A stretch of 64,000 nucleotides of DNA from Paenibacillus sp. SYP-B4298 (GTDB taxonomy: Bacteria; Bacillota; Bacilli; Paenibacillales; Paenibacillaceae), in assembly GCF_027627475.1 (NCBI RefSeq), contig NZ_CP115484.1, positions 372,001 to 436,000 of the forward strand, written 5' to 3'. Under the pieces are notes generated by a model. It did not search any database and had not been told where the DNA came from. It was given only the letters and a program-made list of their open reading frames with translations. The position numbers were made by a program, and so were the translations under genes. Of the stretch, positions 25,684 to 33,762 are shown one piece after another; the stretch's first letter is position 1, and every line of letters begins with the position of its first letter.

Positions 25684-26646
25684 ATGACGAGCCCATCCCT
25701 GGCTCTGCAAGACATTTATCAGTATTATCTAAGTCGAAGTCCATTCTGCGAGCTGGAGCCTTATCTGTACACGCTGCAGCCCCAGATAGGCTCAGGGCAG
25801 ATCAGAAGGCTAACCACATTTAGTGGGATCGAGATTGTTTATTCCGATATTCAATATAATCAGCCGTTATCTAACTCCTTCTCCTCTCCAGGTGCGCTTG
25901 TCGAGCTGCAGTTCGCCTTCCAGGGACAGCGTCATGTGACGATAGAACGGGAGGAGTATACGCTGCCTGCCGGGCAGGGGGCACTAATCCTCCTGCAAGA
26001 TTTCCGTGCCTGCTTCTACCCGCCGTCGCAGGAGCCGTATATTTCGCTGACGATCGGTATTCCCATCCCGCTCTTTCATTATGCTATATCTCGTATGGAA
26101 ACGAGACATACGGTTGATTTCCTATCGCTCCTGAGCGGGCGCAGCTTCAAGGCACTAACCTTCGAGCTGGATGAGCGCAGCCTGATGATGGCTAGGGCGC
26201 TGTTGCTGGCGATGCAGGAGCGGCACCGATCACCACTGCTCATGGAGGCGTCTGCTCTGGAGCTGGTGGATCGTTCCTTTCATCATCTATTTGAAGGGCG
26301 TCGTCTCCCTGAAGGCTTCTCACGAGAGGATATGCGCAAGCTGGGGCTGGCACGGAGCATCATCGAGGATAGCTTGCTTGATCCACCTTCGCTGCTTGAA
26401 CTGTCCCGGCGTGTCGGGTTGAATGATTTTAAGCTGAAGAAGGGCTTCAAGGCCTGCTATGGCACAACCGTCTATGAGCATCTCCGGCAAGTAAGGCTAG
26501 AATCGGCCATGTCGCTGCTGCGACAAGGCGATTGCAGCGTGACAGAGGCGGCTGTGTCTGTAGGCTACAGCAATGTCAGCGCGTTCTCCCAGCAATTTTG
26601 TCGCAGATATGGGCTGAAGCCGTCGGCTGTCAAGCGGCTCTATTAA
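25684..26646 (+). CDS. PchR-like AraC family transcriptional regulator
   Basis: A 320-residue regulator starting at ATG 25684 after GAGGTGATC. The N-terminal two thirds resemble the PchR-type ligand-binding region (VELQFAFQGQRHVTIE, LPAGQGALILLQD). The AraC helix-turn-helix is about residues 222-318: SLLELSRRVGLNDFKLKKGF, GTTVYEHLRQVRLESAMSLL, VTEAAVSVGYSNVSAFSQQF, GLKPSAVKR. In PchR the ligand is a ferric siderophore. Unlike the other four-domain regulators in the window it has no binding-protein domain. The Fur box upstream and the MFS exporter downstream suggest it controls that exporter. Confidence 0.85.
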   Translation: MTSPSLALQDIYQYYLSRSPFCELEPYLYTLQPQIGSGQIRRLTTFSGIEIVYSDIQYNQPLSNSFSSPGALVELQFAFQGQRHVTIEREEYTLPAGQGALILLQDFRACFYPPSQEPYISLTIGIPIPLFHYAISRMETRHTVDFLSLLSGRSFKALTFELDERSLMMARALLLAMQERHRSPLLMEASALELVDRSFHHLFEGRRLPEGFSREDMRKLGLARSIIEDSLLDPPSLLELSRRVGLNDFKLKKGFKACYGTTVYEHLRQVRLESAMSLLRQGDCSVTEAAVSVGYSNVSAFSQQFCRRYGLKPSAVKRLY

Positions 26647-26758
26647 TAATCCTTCACGCGTCATTAATCCTCCGCCTGCGAGCAGCACATGGCATAGAGC
26701 CGCGCTATACTGTGACTTGTCTAGTACTGCTGATCGTGGAGAGGAGAAAAACAACGCG

Positions 26759-27949
26759 ATGAACAAGGTGAAAGGAAGTCTATTCTTTATTGTATTTGTG
26801 GCTATGCTCGGTCTGATGCTGATCGCTCCGATTATGCCGCCACTCATTCGTGAATTGGGTCTTCAAGAAAGTCATTCCGGGTGGATCGTCTCGATCGGCT
26901 CGGTCATGATGGCGCTAACGGCGCCGCTGTGGGGAAAGCTCAGTGATAAATTCGGCCGCAAGCCGATTATCTTAGTTGGCTTCGGTGGCATGGCGATCAG
27001 TTGCCTGTTGTTTGCGGTGGTATTGTTCAGCGGCTTGCAGCATTGGATCCGTGGCGGGCTGCTGCTAGGGTGGATGATCGCAACCAGGAGCCTGATTGGC
27101 ATCTTCATACCGGCAATACTGTCATCCAGCCAGGCTTATATGGGCGACGTGACAGAAGGGGAGGAGCGTACCCACGGCATGGCGCTGATCAGCGCCGCCA
27201 ACGGGCTTGGCCTCGTGCTAGGGCCAGCGATAGCAGGCGCATTTACTCTGATTGGACTTCTGTGGCCACTCTATTTCGGCATCTTCACTGCTGTATGTGC
27301 GCTTGTAATCGCGAAGGTGATGATACCGCCTGCTCCGCCTATGCGTCAGGAGAAGCGGGTCAAGGACGGGGTGCTTCAGCCGGGTCTCGGACTGTATCTC
27401 ATGGCGGGATTTTCTACGATGATCGGCATCGTTACTTTGCAGGTCATCGGCGGATTTTACCTGCAAGATCGTCTCCTGCTGACATCCGGCGAGACAGCGC
27501 GCGCTGTCTCCTTCGGCCTGATGTGCTCTGGAGTTGCGATGCTGCTGGTGCAGGTGATTCAGATGAAGCTGCTGCGCTGGCAGCCAATGCGGATGATTAT
27601 CTGGGGTTCGGTATGCAGCGCAGTTGGAATGGCGCTGTTCCTGGTTCCAGGGACAATGTCCCTATACTATGGAGCCTTTTTCTTGTTTGGTATCGGCGCT
27701 GGACTGATGATGCCGGGCTTCATGGCTGGCGCATCGCTTGCGGTCGGCAAGGAAGGGCAGGGGGGAGTGGCCGGGATGGTGGCTGCTGTACAGGGCTTGG
27801 CTTCCATCGTTGCTCCACTGCTGTCGACAACCCTGTATCAGTTAGATTCGTCGATACCGTTTCTGCTTGCAGGCTGTCTGATCGCGCTGTCGGCTCTGGT
27901 GCTCTTGCTCAGCAAGGGCTTGCGACGCAGTGGGCGCAGGGTGTCTTAA
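26759..27949 (+). CDS. MFS transporter, probable siderophore exporter
   Basis: A 396-residue major facilitator protein with about 12 transmembrane segments. ATG 26759 is preferred, with GAGGAG upstream; a TTG at 26717 in the same frame lacks support. The first half carries the MFS loop motif GKLSDKFGRKPIILVGFGG and, later, NGLGLVLGPAIAG, the drug/proton antiporter motif C-like element. It directly follows the PchR-like regulator behind a perfect Fur box. Export of an endogenous siderophore is therefore a reasonable inference, but drug export is equally compatible with the sequence. Confidence 0.8.
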   Translation: MNKVKGSLFFIVFVAMLGLMLIAPIMPPLIRELGLQESHSGWIVSIGSVMMALTAPLWGKLSDKFGRKPIILVGFGGMAISCLLFAVVLFSGLQHWIRGGLLLGWMIATRSLIGIFIPAILSSSQAYMGDVTEGEERTHGMALISAANGLGLVLGPAIAGAFTLIGLLWPLYFGIFTAVCALVIAKVMIPPAPPMRQEKRVKDGVLQPGLGLYLMAGFSTMIGIVTLQVIGGFYLQDRLLLTSGETARAVSFGLMCSGVAMLLVQVIQMKLLRWQPMRMIIWGSVCSAVGMALFLVPGTMSLYYGAFFLFGIGAGLMMPGFMAGASLAVGKEGQGGVAGMVAAVQGLASIVAPLLSTTLYQLDSSIPFLLAGCLIALSALVLLLSKGLRRSGRRVS

Positions 27950-28128
27950 TCGCAGGATCAGGTTAGGGGTATGGATAAATTTCAGCAACATTCAATGAAG
28001 GCTATATGAAATTCTAATGTTGATTCGTTGTGAGGATGGATTCGTTAATTCGACTTCACATCGATTAGAAGGCTGTACACTGATAAGCGATTCGTTTATC
28101 AAAAGGTATACCCTACACTAGAAAACTT

Positions 28129-28137
28129 TGGTATAAT
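28129..28137 (+). promoter_or_regulatory. Extended -10 promoter of the small toxin gene
   Basis: TGGTATAAT (TG-N-TATAAT) lies 61 nt before the toxin ATG, so the transcript should begin near 28144. Confidence 0.6.
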
Positions 28138-28197
28138 GATTCCCGTACAACATGACTTGGGTGGGGAAGTATCGCCTCCAGAGCGGAGGTGATGCTC

Positions 28198-28278
28198 ATG
28201 CAATTTTCGTTGACAGAAGTGATGATGCTCGGCATGTTCTTGCTCGCGCTGCTTACTTACCTGAATAAACGAAAATAA
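28198..28278 (+). CDS. Small holin-like type I toxin (TxpA/BsrG-like), 26 aa
   Basis: ATG 28198 follows GGAGGTGAT and encodes MQFSLTEVMMLGMFLLALLT then YLNKRK. The layout (short polar start, one hydrophobic helix, lysine-rich Asn-Lys end) is that of the 'putative holin-like toxin' family of Firmicutes type I toxin-antitoxin loci. The stop codon lies inside an inverted repeat, AATAACCCGC (28274-28283) / GCGGGTTATT (28303-28312), a typical feature of these loci, where the 3' part of the mRNA is overlapped by an antisense RNA. The antitoxin RNA itself is not proven by sequence. Confidence 0.7.
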   Translation: MQFSLTEVMMLGMFLLALLTYLNKRK

Positions 28279-28316
28279 CCCGCCCAAGTTTCGCGACTGG
28301 TAGCGGGTTATTTTCA
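28274..28316. terminator. Inverted repeat at the end of the toxin ORF
   Basis: AATAACCCGC (28274-28283) pairs with GCGGGTTATT (28303-28312), followed by TTC on the + strand and by a T-rich segment on the minus strand. It could end an antisense RNA transcribed from the right. Confidence 0.5.
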
Positions 28317-28355
28317 GACTTGTCTGGAGGTTTCCCACCTAACAATGTTGTGCAG

Positions 28356-28386
28356 GGGGCGATTAGCGGTCGCCCCTTAGTTCTAT
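28356..28386 (+). terminator. Probable terminator of the toxin transcript
   Basis: GGGGCGA-TTAGCGG-TCGCCCC (28356-28376) followed by TTAGTTCTATT. It would make a toxin mRNA of about 240 nt. Confidence 0.6.
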
Positions 28387-28502
28387 TGTAAGCATACCAT
28401 ATTCAGGATATACCTTCAAGAAGCTGATACGAACAGTCGAGCCTCTACTTTAGGTGAGCGCAAAATTGCGTTCTCCTCCCGTCACTGACCGTCTACTCAG
28501 CC

Positions 28503-28863
28503 TTACCCTGATTGAAGCAGATGTAACAACTGGGCTGAAAATTCAGCCGGGTAAGTGTCCCCGCGGGCCGCGGGCTTGTATCTGTGGCTTACCCATTTTT
28601 GAAGATATGATGTAGTGAATGACGGCTCTATACCTGAAGTAAATACATAATCATAGGCTGTGCTGTCGTCGAAACGAGAGTAGCGAGTCCGTTGTGTATA
28701 CGAACGCTCGCGCCTTCTTTTTCCACCTTACTTTCACGCTAATTTTAGACATCATGTATTCATATCCTTCTTGAGGGTCTTCGTTGAACGGGTTGGCCTC
28801 TTTGAGAGTTTCCATAACTTCACTCCCGCGAATAACCTCTTTTACGAGTAGCGATCTTCCTAT
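28503..28863 (-). pseudogene. Remnant of a secreted DUF4352-like protein
   Basis: An open frame from 28863 to 28651 on the minus strand has no N-terminus but encodes VKEVIRGSEVMETLKEANPF and NEDPQEGYEYMMSKISVKV, which resembles the start of the DUF4352/Ig-like domain of Gram-positive lipoproteins. A second frame, ending at 28503, continues with TAYDYVFTSGIEPSFTTS. I read this as one gene truncated at the 5' end and broken by a frameshift near 28690. A stop codon lies just upstream at 28864-28866. The assignment rests on memory of the family's sequence and is tentative. Confidence 0.4.
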
Positions 28864-29180
28864 TTATATAGGATGTCATGACTCTCCACTTTGCCGCTTT
28901 CATCCAATTGAAGTTGTAATAACGTAACCTTTACCCCTAATCCTGCACTCCCGATGTAGTACAATAATTGTCGTGATGGTTCAGATAGCTTTTCCTCTGG
29001 TTCTCCAAGCAATTCAATAATTACACTCTCAGTCATACCCTTTAGTTTGAACTTGTTTGTTAAACTGCTTACCATATCTTGTCTTTTCTCTGGTTCCTTT
29101 AACCATGTTTCTTGGTCAAACTGACTACTACACGAACAAAGAATGAGTAACATCAAGAATGAAATTATTATTGCCTTCAT
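28860..29180 (-). CDS. Small lipoprotein, 106 aa
   Basis: The signal peptide MKAIIISFLMLLILCSC carries a lipobox-like LCSC (Cys17). The mature part is hydrophilic (QETWLKEPEKRQDMVSSL, VIIELLGEPEEKL) and resembles in pattern the small SmpA/OmlA-like lipoproteins, in which a helix pair is followed by a GEP segment, but I cannot name a family. ATG 29180 follows GAAAGGG. It is immediately upstream of the broken DUF4352-like gene. Lower GC than its surroundings suggests an accessory segment. Confidence 0.6.
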   Translation of the reverse strand: MKAIIISFLMLLILCSCSSQFDQETWLKEPEKRQDMVSSLTNKFKLKGMTESVIIELLGEPEEKLSEPSRQLLYYIGSAGLGVKVTLLQLQLDESGKVESHDILYK

Positions 29181-29429
29181 CTAAAAGCCCTTTCGATAAA
29201 ACATTAGTTAAGTAGAAAGCCGAAGTTTGGCGTTCGTGGCGGTCACCGTAAACAAGCACGATTTGACCAACCTATTTTTCTTCTTGTTCGATGAGGTATT
29301 CTCATATTCCTTGCTGTCTATATAACGGAATCAATCCCCATAATGTTGCGAATAGTTGGTTGCTACTCCATTAAAGCGGTCGATCCAATTCTTCAATCGG
29401 CTAGGAAAGCTGCCTGTTCCTCTAATGTA

Positions 29430-29939
29430 CTAGCCCTCTAAGTCGCTCCGTGTTGTCCCCATGTTCTCCTGTAATAGCTTGTCCACCTGTACTGCGGGGG
29501 TTCGGAACAGAGTCGATTGCAGCAGCTCCAGCGCTTGCGAGATGTTCTCAAGCTCCTCCACCGTCCAACCGTTCAGGCGCTTGTTCAGCTCCTGCTTCAT
29601 CTGGTCGAAGGCGCCTTCCATATAGGCCCATCCCGATTGGGACAGCCGGATGTATTGCTTACGACGATCCATAGCATCGCTGTATTTCTCGCATAGTCCC
29701 CGCTCCGTGAGCTTGCGCAGCTCGCGGCTGGTGTTGGGCATCGACATGTTCATGCAGTCGCTGATCTGACTCGGGGTCAGTGGCTGTTGGATGGACAGGA
29801 AAATCAGAATATCAAATTGCAGAGGGGTAATATCCTCCTTAGGTACAACCTTGGTAAATTCCGATTGCAAGTTATGTGCCGAAGTAAGGAACGCGACGGT
29901 TTGTTGGAAAATTCGTTCTTTTAACTCCAAGTGGCTCAC
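29430..29939 (-). CDS. MarR family transcriptional regulator
   Basis: A 169-residue winged helix regulator: ITPLQFDILIFLSIQQPLTP, then SQISDCMNMSMPNTSRELRK (recognition helix), and the wing CEKYSDAMDRRKQYIRLSQSG. The start is GTG 29939 with a weak site; TTG 29930 has GAGGTGAG at a better distance and may be the real one. It is divergent from a flavodoxin-fold oxidoreductase, a frequent pairing in which MarR proteins respond to quinones or electrophiles. A 99-bp tandem repeat array lies between the two. Confidence 0.88.
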   Translation of the reverse strand: MSHLELKERIFQQTVAFLTSAHNLQSEFTKVVPKEDITPLQFDILIFLSIQQPLTPSQISDCMNMSMPNTSRELRKLTERGLCEKYSDAMDRRKQYIRLSQSGWAYMEGAFDQMKQELNKRLNGWTVEELENISQALELLQSTLFRTPAVQVDKLLQENMGTTRSDLEG

Positions 29940-29955
29940 CTCAGTGTTATTTTAT

Positions 29956-29967
29956 TATCAAATGATA
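29956..29967. promoter_or_regulatory. Candidate MarR operator
   Basis: Perfect palindrome TATCA-AA-TGATA, 17 nt before the MarR start and downstream of its promoter, suitable for autorepression. Confidence 0.35.
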
Positions 29968-29986
29968 CTTATCTATTGACAACTAA

Positions 29987-30016
29987 ATTATATTTGTGTT
30001 AGTTTATTATCGACAA
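29987..30016 (-). promoter_or_regulatory. Promoter of the MarR gene
   Basis: On the minus strand TTGTCG (30016-30011), an 18-nt spacer and TATAAT (29992-29987). On the + strand TTGACA occurs at 29976-29981, but no good -10 follows it. Confidence 0.5.
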
Positions 30017-30023
30017 CAGCTCA

Positions 30024-30573
30024 CTACGCGAAACGATGCAAGGTAGTCGAATCTCTTCCTTGCCGTTTACGCTTGAAATAGAAGAAGGGACACGCTGCGC
30101 GAGCACCCTTTGTCTTCTATTTCTACGCGAAACGATGCAAGGTAGTCGAATCTCTTCCTTGCCGTTTACGCTTGAAATAGAAGAAGGGACACGCTGCGCG
30201 AGCACCCTTTGTCTTCTATTTCTACGCGAAACGATGCAAGGTAGTCGAATCTCTTCCTTGCCGTTTACGCTTGAAATAGAAGAAGGGACACGCTGCGCGA
30301 GCACCCTTTGTCTTCTATTTCTACGCGAAACGATGCAAGGTAGTCCAATCTCTCCCTTGCCGTTTACGCTTGAAATAGAAGAAGGGACACGCTGCGCGAG
30401 CACCCTTTGTCTTCTATTTCTACGCGAAACGATGCAAGGTAGTCGAATCTCTTCCTTGCCGTTTACGCTTGAAATAGAAGAAGGGACACGCTGCGCGAGC
30501 ACCCTTTGTCTTCTATTTCTACGCGAAACGATGCAAGGTAGTCCAATCTCTCCCTTGCCGTTTACGCTTGAAT
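30024..30573. repeat. Tandem array of a 99-bp unit, five full copies and one partial
   Basis: Copies start at 30024, 30123, 30222, 30321, 30420 and 30519, exactly 99 bp apart; the last is cut after about 55 bp. Each unit holds two hairpins. In copy 1, H1 (30028-30072) pairs GCGAAACGATGCAAGG with CCTTGCCGTTTACGC. H2 (30075-30123) pairs GAAATAGAAGA-AGGG with CCCT-TTGTCTTCTATTTC. Copies 4 and 6 share two substitutions, both in the H1 loop region (CGAATCTCTT to CCAATCTCTC). Since 99 is divisible by 3, both strands stay open in several frames, giving apparent repeat proteins that I consider artefacts. The array fills the gap between marR and the oxidoreductase. Confidence 0.95.
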
Positions 30574-30593
30574 CATAACAAAGAAGGTGCGAA

Positions 30594-31181
30594 ATGAAAA
30601 CCCTAATCGTATTCACTCATCCCAATCATGAAAGCTTGAACTATGCCTTTTTACAGCGCACGCTGGCTGGACTCAAGGACAATCCGCAGACAAGTGAGGT
30701 GCAGGTGCTCGACTTGTATGCCGAGCAGTTTGACCCGCGGCTCGTCTTCAACGAGAACAAGCGCAGACGGGATATGCATCGTGATCCCGAGCTGGAACGC
30801 CATCGCCAGCAACTGATGTGGGCCGACCGGATTGTCATGATCTACCCCATCTGGTGGGGGCGACCGCCGGCGATGCTGCTAGGCTATATCGACCGGATGT
30901 TTTCCGCCAATTTTGCTTATCGTAGGACAGGTGGTCTCATGGCGGAGGGCTTGCTGAAGGGAAAGTCGGCCATATGCATCTCGACGATGGAGGGGCCGCC
31001 GCGCTACACACTGTTCTGGCTGAACAATGCGCATAAGGTGTTGATGAAGCGGGCGCTGTTTGGTTATGTCGGGATCAAGCGGGTCAAATTTTTTGAATTT
31101 GGCAGTATGGAGAAAAAGAATGGCAAGCAGTCGCAAAAGCTGGAGCAAATCTATCAGTATTTCAAAACGCTAACGGTGTGA
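30594..31181 (+). CDS. Flavodoxin-fold NAD(P)H oxidoreductase (Flavodoxin_2 family)
   Basis: A 195-residue protein of the NQO1/MdaB/KefF-like group. TLIVFTHPNHESLNYAFLQ is the FMN/FAD phosphate-binding start, WADRIVMIYPIWWGRPPAMLLGYIDR is the conserved central motif, and GKSAICISTMEGPPRYT follows. Such enzymes reduce quinones, azo dyes or related electrophiles by two electrons. GAAGGTGCG precedes ATG 30594, only 20 nt after the last repeat, so either its promoter is in the repeat array or the transcript has a long hairpin-rich leader. The divergent MarR gene is its likely regulator. Confidence 0.85.
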   Translation: MKTLIVFTHPNHESLNYAFLQRTLAGLKDNPQTSEVQVLDLYAEQFDPRLVFNENKRRRDMHRDPELERHRQQLMWADRIVMIYPIWWGRPPAMLLGYIDRMFSANFAYRRTGGLMAEGLLKGKSAICISTMEGPPRYTLFWLNNAHKVLMKRALFGYVGIKRVKFFEFGSMEKKNGKQSQKLEQIYQYFKTLTV

Positions 31182-31272
31182 TTGCAACTGCGTCGCGAGG
31201 AGGAAGGGGCTGCTCCGGGGGAGCGGCATGAGGCGGCATTGACGCCAGCGATTCATCATGCTATCGTTATAC

Positions 31273-31287
31273 TGATAATTATTATCA
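31273..31287. promoter_or_regulatory. Fur box 4, perfect
   Basis: TGATAAT-T-ATTATCA matches the 7-1-7 consensus completely. It lies about 115 nt before the locus 3 regulator. Confidence 0.9.
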
Positions 31288-31401
31288 ATAGTTTTTGTTT
31301 GCATGGCAGATGAAGCTGCAGAATTGTTCTTATAGAGAGTGTCATGGGCCGGCTGTAATCAGCGGGCCTCTATGTCGTCAAGCAGTACAGGAGGGACGAG
31401 G

Positions 31402-32637
31402 ATGGAACGGAAGTGGACGGATAGGACGATGTCATCCCCTGCGCAGCACTGCGGCGGCACGAGGACTGGGCGTATCTCCCAGATCGATCTGGAGCCAGTC
31501 CGCAGCTATATGGCACGGCATTACCATGAATCGCTGTCGCTTGGACAACTGGCCGAGCTGGCGCATATTAGTCCGAAGTATTTTGGCGAGCTATTCAAAA
31601 AAAGATACGGCCACAGTGCGCTTGACTACGTAACGAGCTTGCGCATCAGCTCAGCGAAGCAACTGCTTCGGCGTGGTGAGCGAAGCTTGCGGGAGATTGC
31701 CCATGCTGTCGGGTATAGCGATGAGTTTTATTTTAGTCGCAAGTTCAAAAAAGAAACCGGCGTGTCCCCCTCAGAATTTATGAGGAGGGAATGCAGAAGT
31801 ATAGCGGTCTGTTCACCGATTATAATGAGTCATCTGCTTGCCCTGCAACTGCTGCCTGCCGCCGCGCCGCTCGATCCCAAATGGACGCCCTACTATTATT
31901 ATGGCTATCATGATCGGATTCGCGCACATCTGAGGCTGAGTCACCCGTATAACACCCATCCGTTCGCGGATAACCTGGCCACGCTCGCACAACTGAGGCC
32001 AGATGCTATTATTGGTACAGATCAGTTGGAAGCCAGTGACCGGATGAGGCTTCAGGAGCTGGCTCCCCTTCTGCTGGTGCGAGAGCAGGCGGATTGGAAG
32101 GAGCAACTGAGGCTTATTGGTTCATTTCTTGAACGCGAACACCTGGCGGAGCAATGGATTGCACGCTATGAGCAGAAGGCTGCAGTGAGCGCTGCACGGC
32201 TGCAAGCCGCCGCGGCGGGGGAGCGGCTGGCAGTCCTGCGGCTGTATAGGCAGGAGCTGCATCTGTACTGGAACCGCACTCTGGAGACAGTGCTGTATCA
32301 GGACTTGGGCTTATGCTCTGTATCAAGGCACGGGCAGCCTGGCGGCAGTGTGCCGATTACGCTCGCAGAGCTAGCGGCGATAAATCCAGATCGCATCCTA
32401 CTGATGGTCTGTCCAGAGGCAATCTCACGCGCCTCTTGGCTCCGTCTGCAGCATCGGCGGGAATGGCAGCAGCTCGGAGCGGTTCGCAATGGGAAGGCTA
32501 GTCCATTACCCTCCGATCCATGGCTGGAATATTCCTCGATTGCGCTGGATAGAATGCTGGACGAGATGCTTCTCCTAATCACCGGATATTGTCCAAATCC
32601 AGCACCGGATTATGTCTATGGCGAGGGTACTCCGTGA
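31402..32637 (+). CDS. AraC regulator fused to a siderophore-binding-protein domain, no cupin domain (locus 3)
   Basis: 411 residues from ATG 31402, supported by CAGGAGGGA; the frame is open to 31339 without a site. Compared with the other three fusions it lacks the N-terminal sensor region: the AraC helix-turn-helix starts at about residue 28 (SLGQLAELAHISPKYFGELF, LREIAHAVGYSDEFYFSRKF, TGVSPSEFM) and the binding-protein domain covers about 134-405 (LATLAQLRPDAIIGTDQLE, QELAPLLLV, INPDRILLMV). A perfect Fur box lies upstream, so iron should repress it. The locus 3 receptor follows at 32691 with its own Fur box. Confidence 0.87.
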   Translation: MERKWTDRTMSSPAQHCGGTRTGRISQIDLEPVRSYMARHYHESLSLGQLAELAHISPKYFGELFKKRYGHSALDYVTSLRISSAKQLLRRGERSLREIAHAVGYSDEFYFSRKFKKETGVSPSEFMRRECRSIAVCSPIIMSHLLALQLLPAAAPLDPKWTPYYYYGYHDRIRAHLRLSHPYNTHPFADNLATLAQLRPDAIIGTDQLEASDRMRLQELAPLLLVREQADWKEQLRLIGSFLEREHLAEQWIARYEQKAAVSAARLQAAAAGERLAVLRLYRQELHLYWNRTLETVLYQDLGLCSVSRHGQPGGSVPITLAELAAINPDRILLMVCPEAISRASWLRLQHRREWQQLGAVRNGKASPLPSDPWLEYSSIALDRMLDEMLLLITGYCPNPAPDYVYGEGTP

Positions 32638-32657
32638 TGATCTATAATTCTTGTTAC

Positions 32658-32672
32658 TGAGAATTATTATCA
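32658..32672. promoter_or_regulatory. Fur box 5
   Basis: TGAGAAT-T-ATTATCA, 13 of 14 matches, 18 nt before the locus 3 receptor start and 20 nt after the regulator's stop. Confidence 0.85.
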
Positions 32673-32690
32673 CATGAGGAGAGATAGCAT

Positions 32691-33698
32691 ATGTTGGAAT
32701 TGCACTACAAGCTGCGTACTCGTGCCGCAGCTATTATAGGATGCGTGGCACTGGCCGCCAGTCTGCTGGCAGGATGTAGCGGAGCCGGAGAGAAGATGCC
32801 CTCCAGCTCAATTGAGCCGACCGCTCCCGTTTCGCAGGAGGAAGGAGAGAAGGCGGCCGATAGCGGGAAAGAGCGAAGCTTTGTCGATGAGCTAGGCCAT
32901 TCTGTTGTGCTGGAGGGAGAACCGACTCGCATCTTTGCCCCCTATTTGGAGGACTCGCTGTTGAAGCTGGGCGTCAAGCCTGTCGTTCAATGGTCGAATG
33001 GCCCCATTGGACATGAATATTTGCAGGATCAGCTCCAGGATGTGCCCAAGCTGGATATGTCGGGCGGTCTGCCGTCGCCTGAGGTGCTCATGTCCTATAG
33101 CCCGGATCTCATCATCTTGCATACTGCCAGCTATGCGGGCAATGGGGTGTATGAGAATTATGCAAAGATAGCGCCAACCTTTGTATTCAACAATGCCTCC
33201 GGTGACATTGAGCAGTCGCTGCACACGTTGGGCGAGCTGCTAGGGCTTGAGGATGCAGCCGAGCAAGCCGTGGTCCAGTATAGAGCCAAGGTTGAGCAGG
33301 TGAAGCAGGAACTGGGGGAGCGGATTGAAGGGAAGAATGCGGTTATTCTCCGATTTGCAATCAAGGGGATCAGTCTGATGGGCGGCAATTATTTTGGGGG
33401 CTATGTGCTGCATAAGGACTTGGGACTGGGTACCTCTAAGCTGGTAGCTGGGGAGAACAGCGCGTCTGTCTCGCTGGAGATGCTGCCGGAGCTGGATGCA
33501 GATTATTTATTTATAATTAATGCCTATGGGCAAGGAACGGAAGCGATCAAGGAAATGAAGGCCAGTCCCATCTGGGAGACGATCCCGGCCGTCAAGCAGG
33601 GCCATGCTTATGAAATCGACAAGCAATATTGGCTGGGCGGGGGATTGTACGCTTATGAGCTCATCCTGGATGACATCGCACAGATGTTGCTGCAGTAA
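32691..33698 (+). CDS. Iron-siderophore substrate-binding lipoprotein (locus 3)
   Basis: A 335-residue FecB-type receptor. The signal peptide ends in lipobox LAGC (Cys29), followed by a Ser/Glu-rich linker. The binding domain has RIFAPYLEDSLLKLGVKPV, SYSPDLIILHT, YAKIAPTFVFNN and LDADYLFIINA. AGGAGAG precedes ATG 32691. It lies between its fused regulator and a siderophore esterase, so it probably imports the siderophore that the esterase opens. No permease or ATPase is adjacent. Confidence 0.9.
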   Translation: MLELHYKLRTRAAAIIGCVALAASLLAGCSGAGEKMPSSSIEPTAPVSQEEGEKAADSGKERSFVDELGHSVVLEGEPTRIFAPYLEDSLLKLGVKPVVQWSNGPIGHEYLQDQLQDVPKLDMSGGLPSPEVLMSYSPDLIILHTASYAGNGVYENYAKIAPTFVFNNASGDIEQSLHTLGELLGLEDAAEQAVVQYRAKVEQVKQELGERIEGKNAVILRFAIKGISLMGGNYFGGYVLHKDLGLGTSKLVAGENSASVSLEMLPELDADYLFIINAYGQGTEAIKEMKASPIWETIPAVKQGHAYEIDKQYWLGGGLYAYELILDDIAQMLLQ

Positions 33699-33762
33699 TC
33701 GCAGTACAAGCGCCGCGAGCAACGGAATCACCGGGGGAATTAGACTGAAAGGGGGAGGCCCA

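Noticed and set aside
30024-30573. CRISPR array
   Set aside because: The repeats are directly contiguous with no unique spacers, and no cas genes are nearby.
29999-30616. Apparent repeat proteins on both strands of the 99-bp array
   Set aside because: The unit is a multiple of three and free of stops, so open frames arise on both strands automatically. No ribosome site or start context supports either, and the sequence is better explained by paired hairpins.
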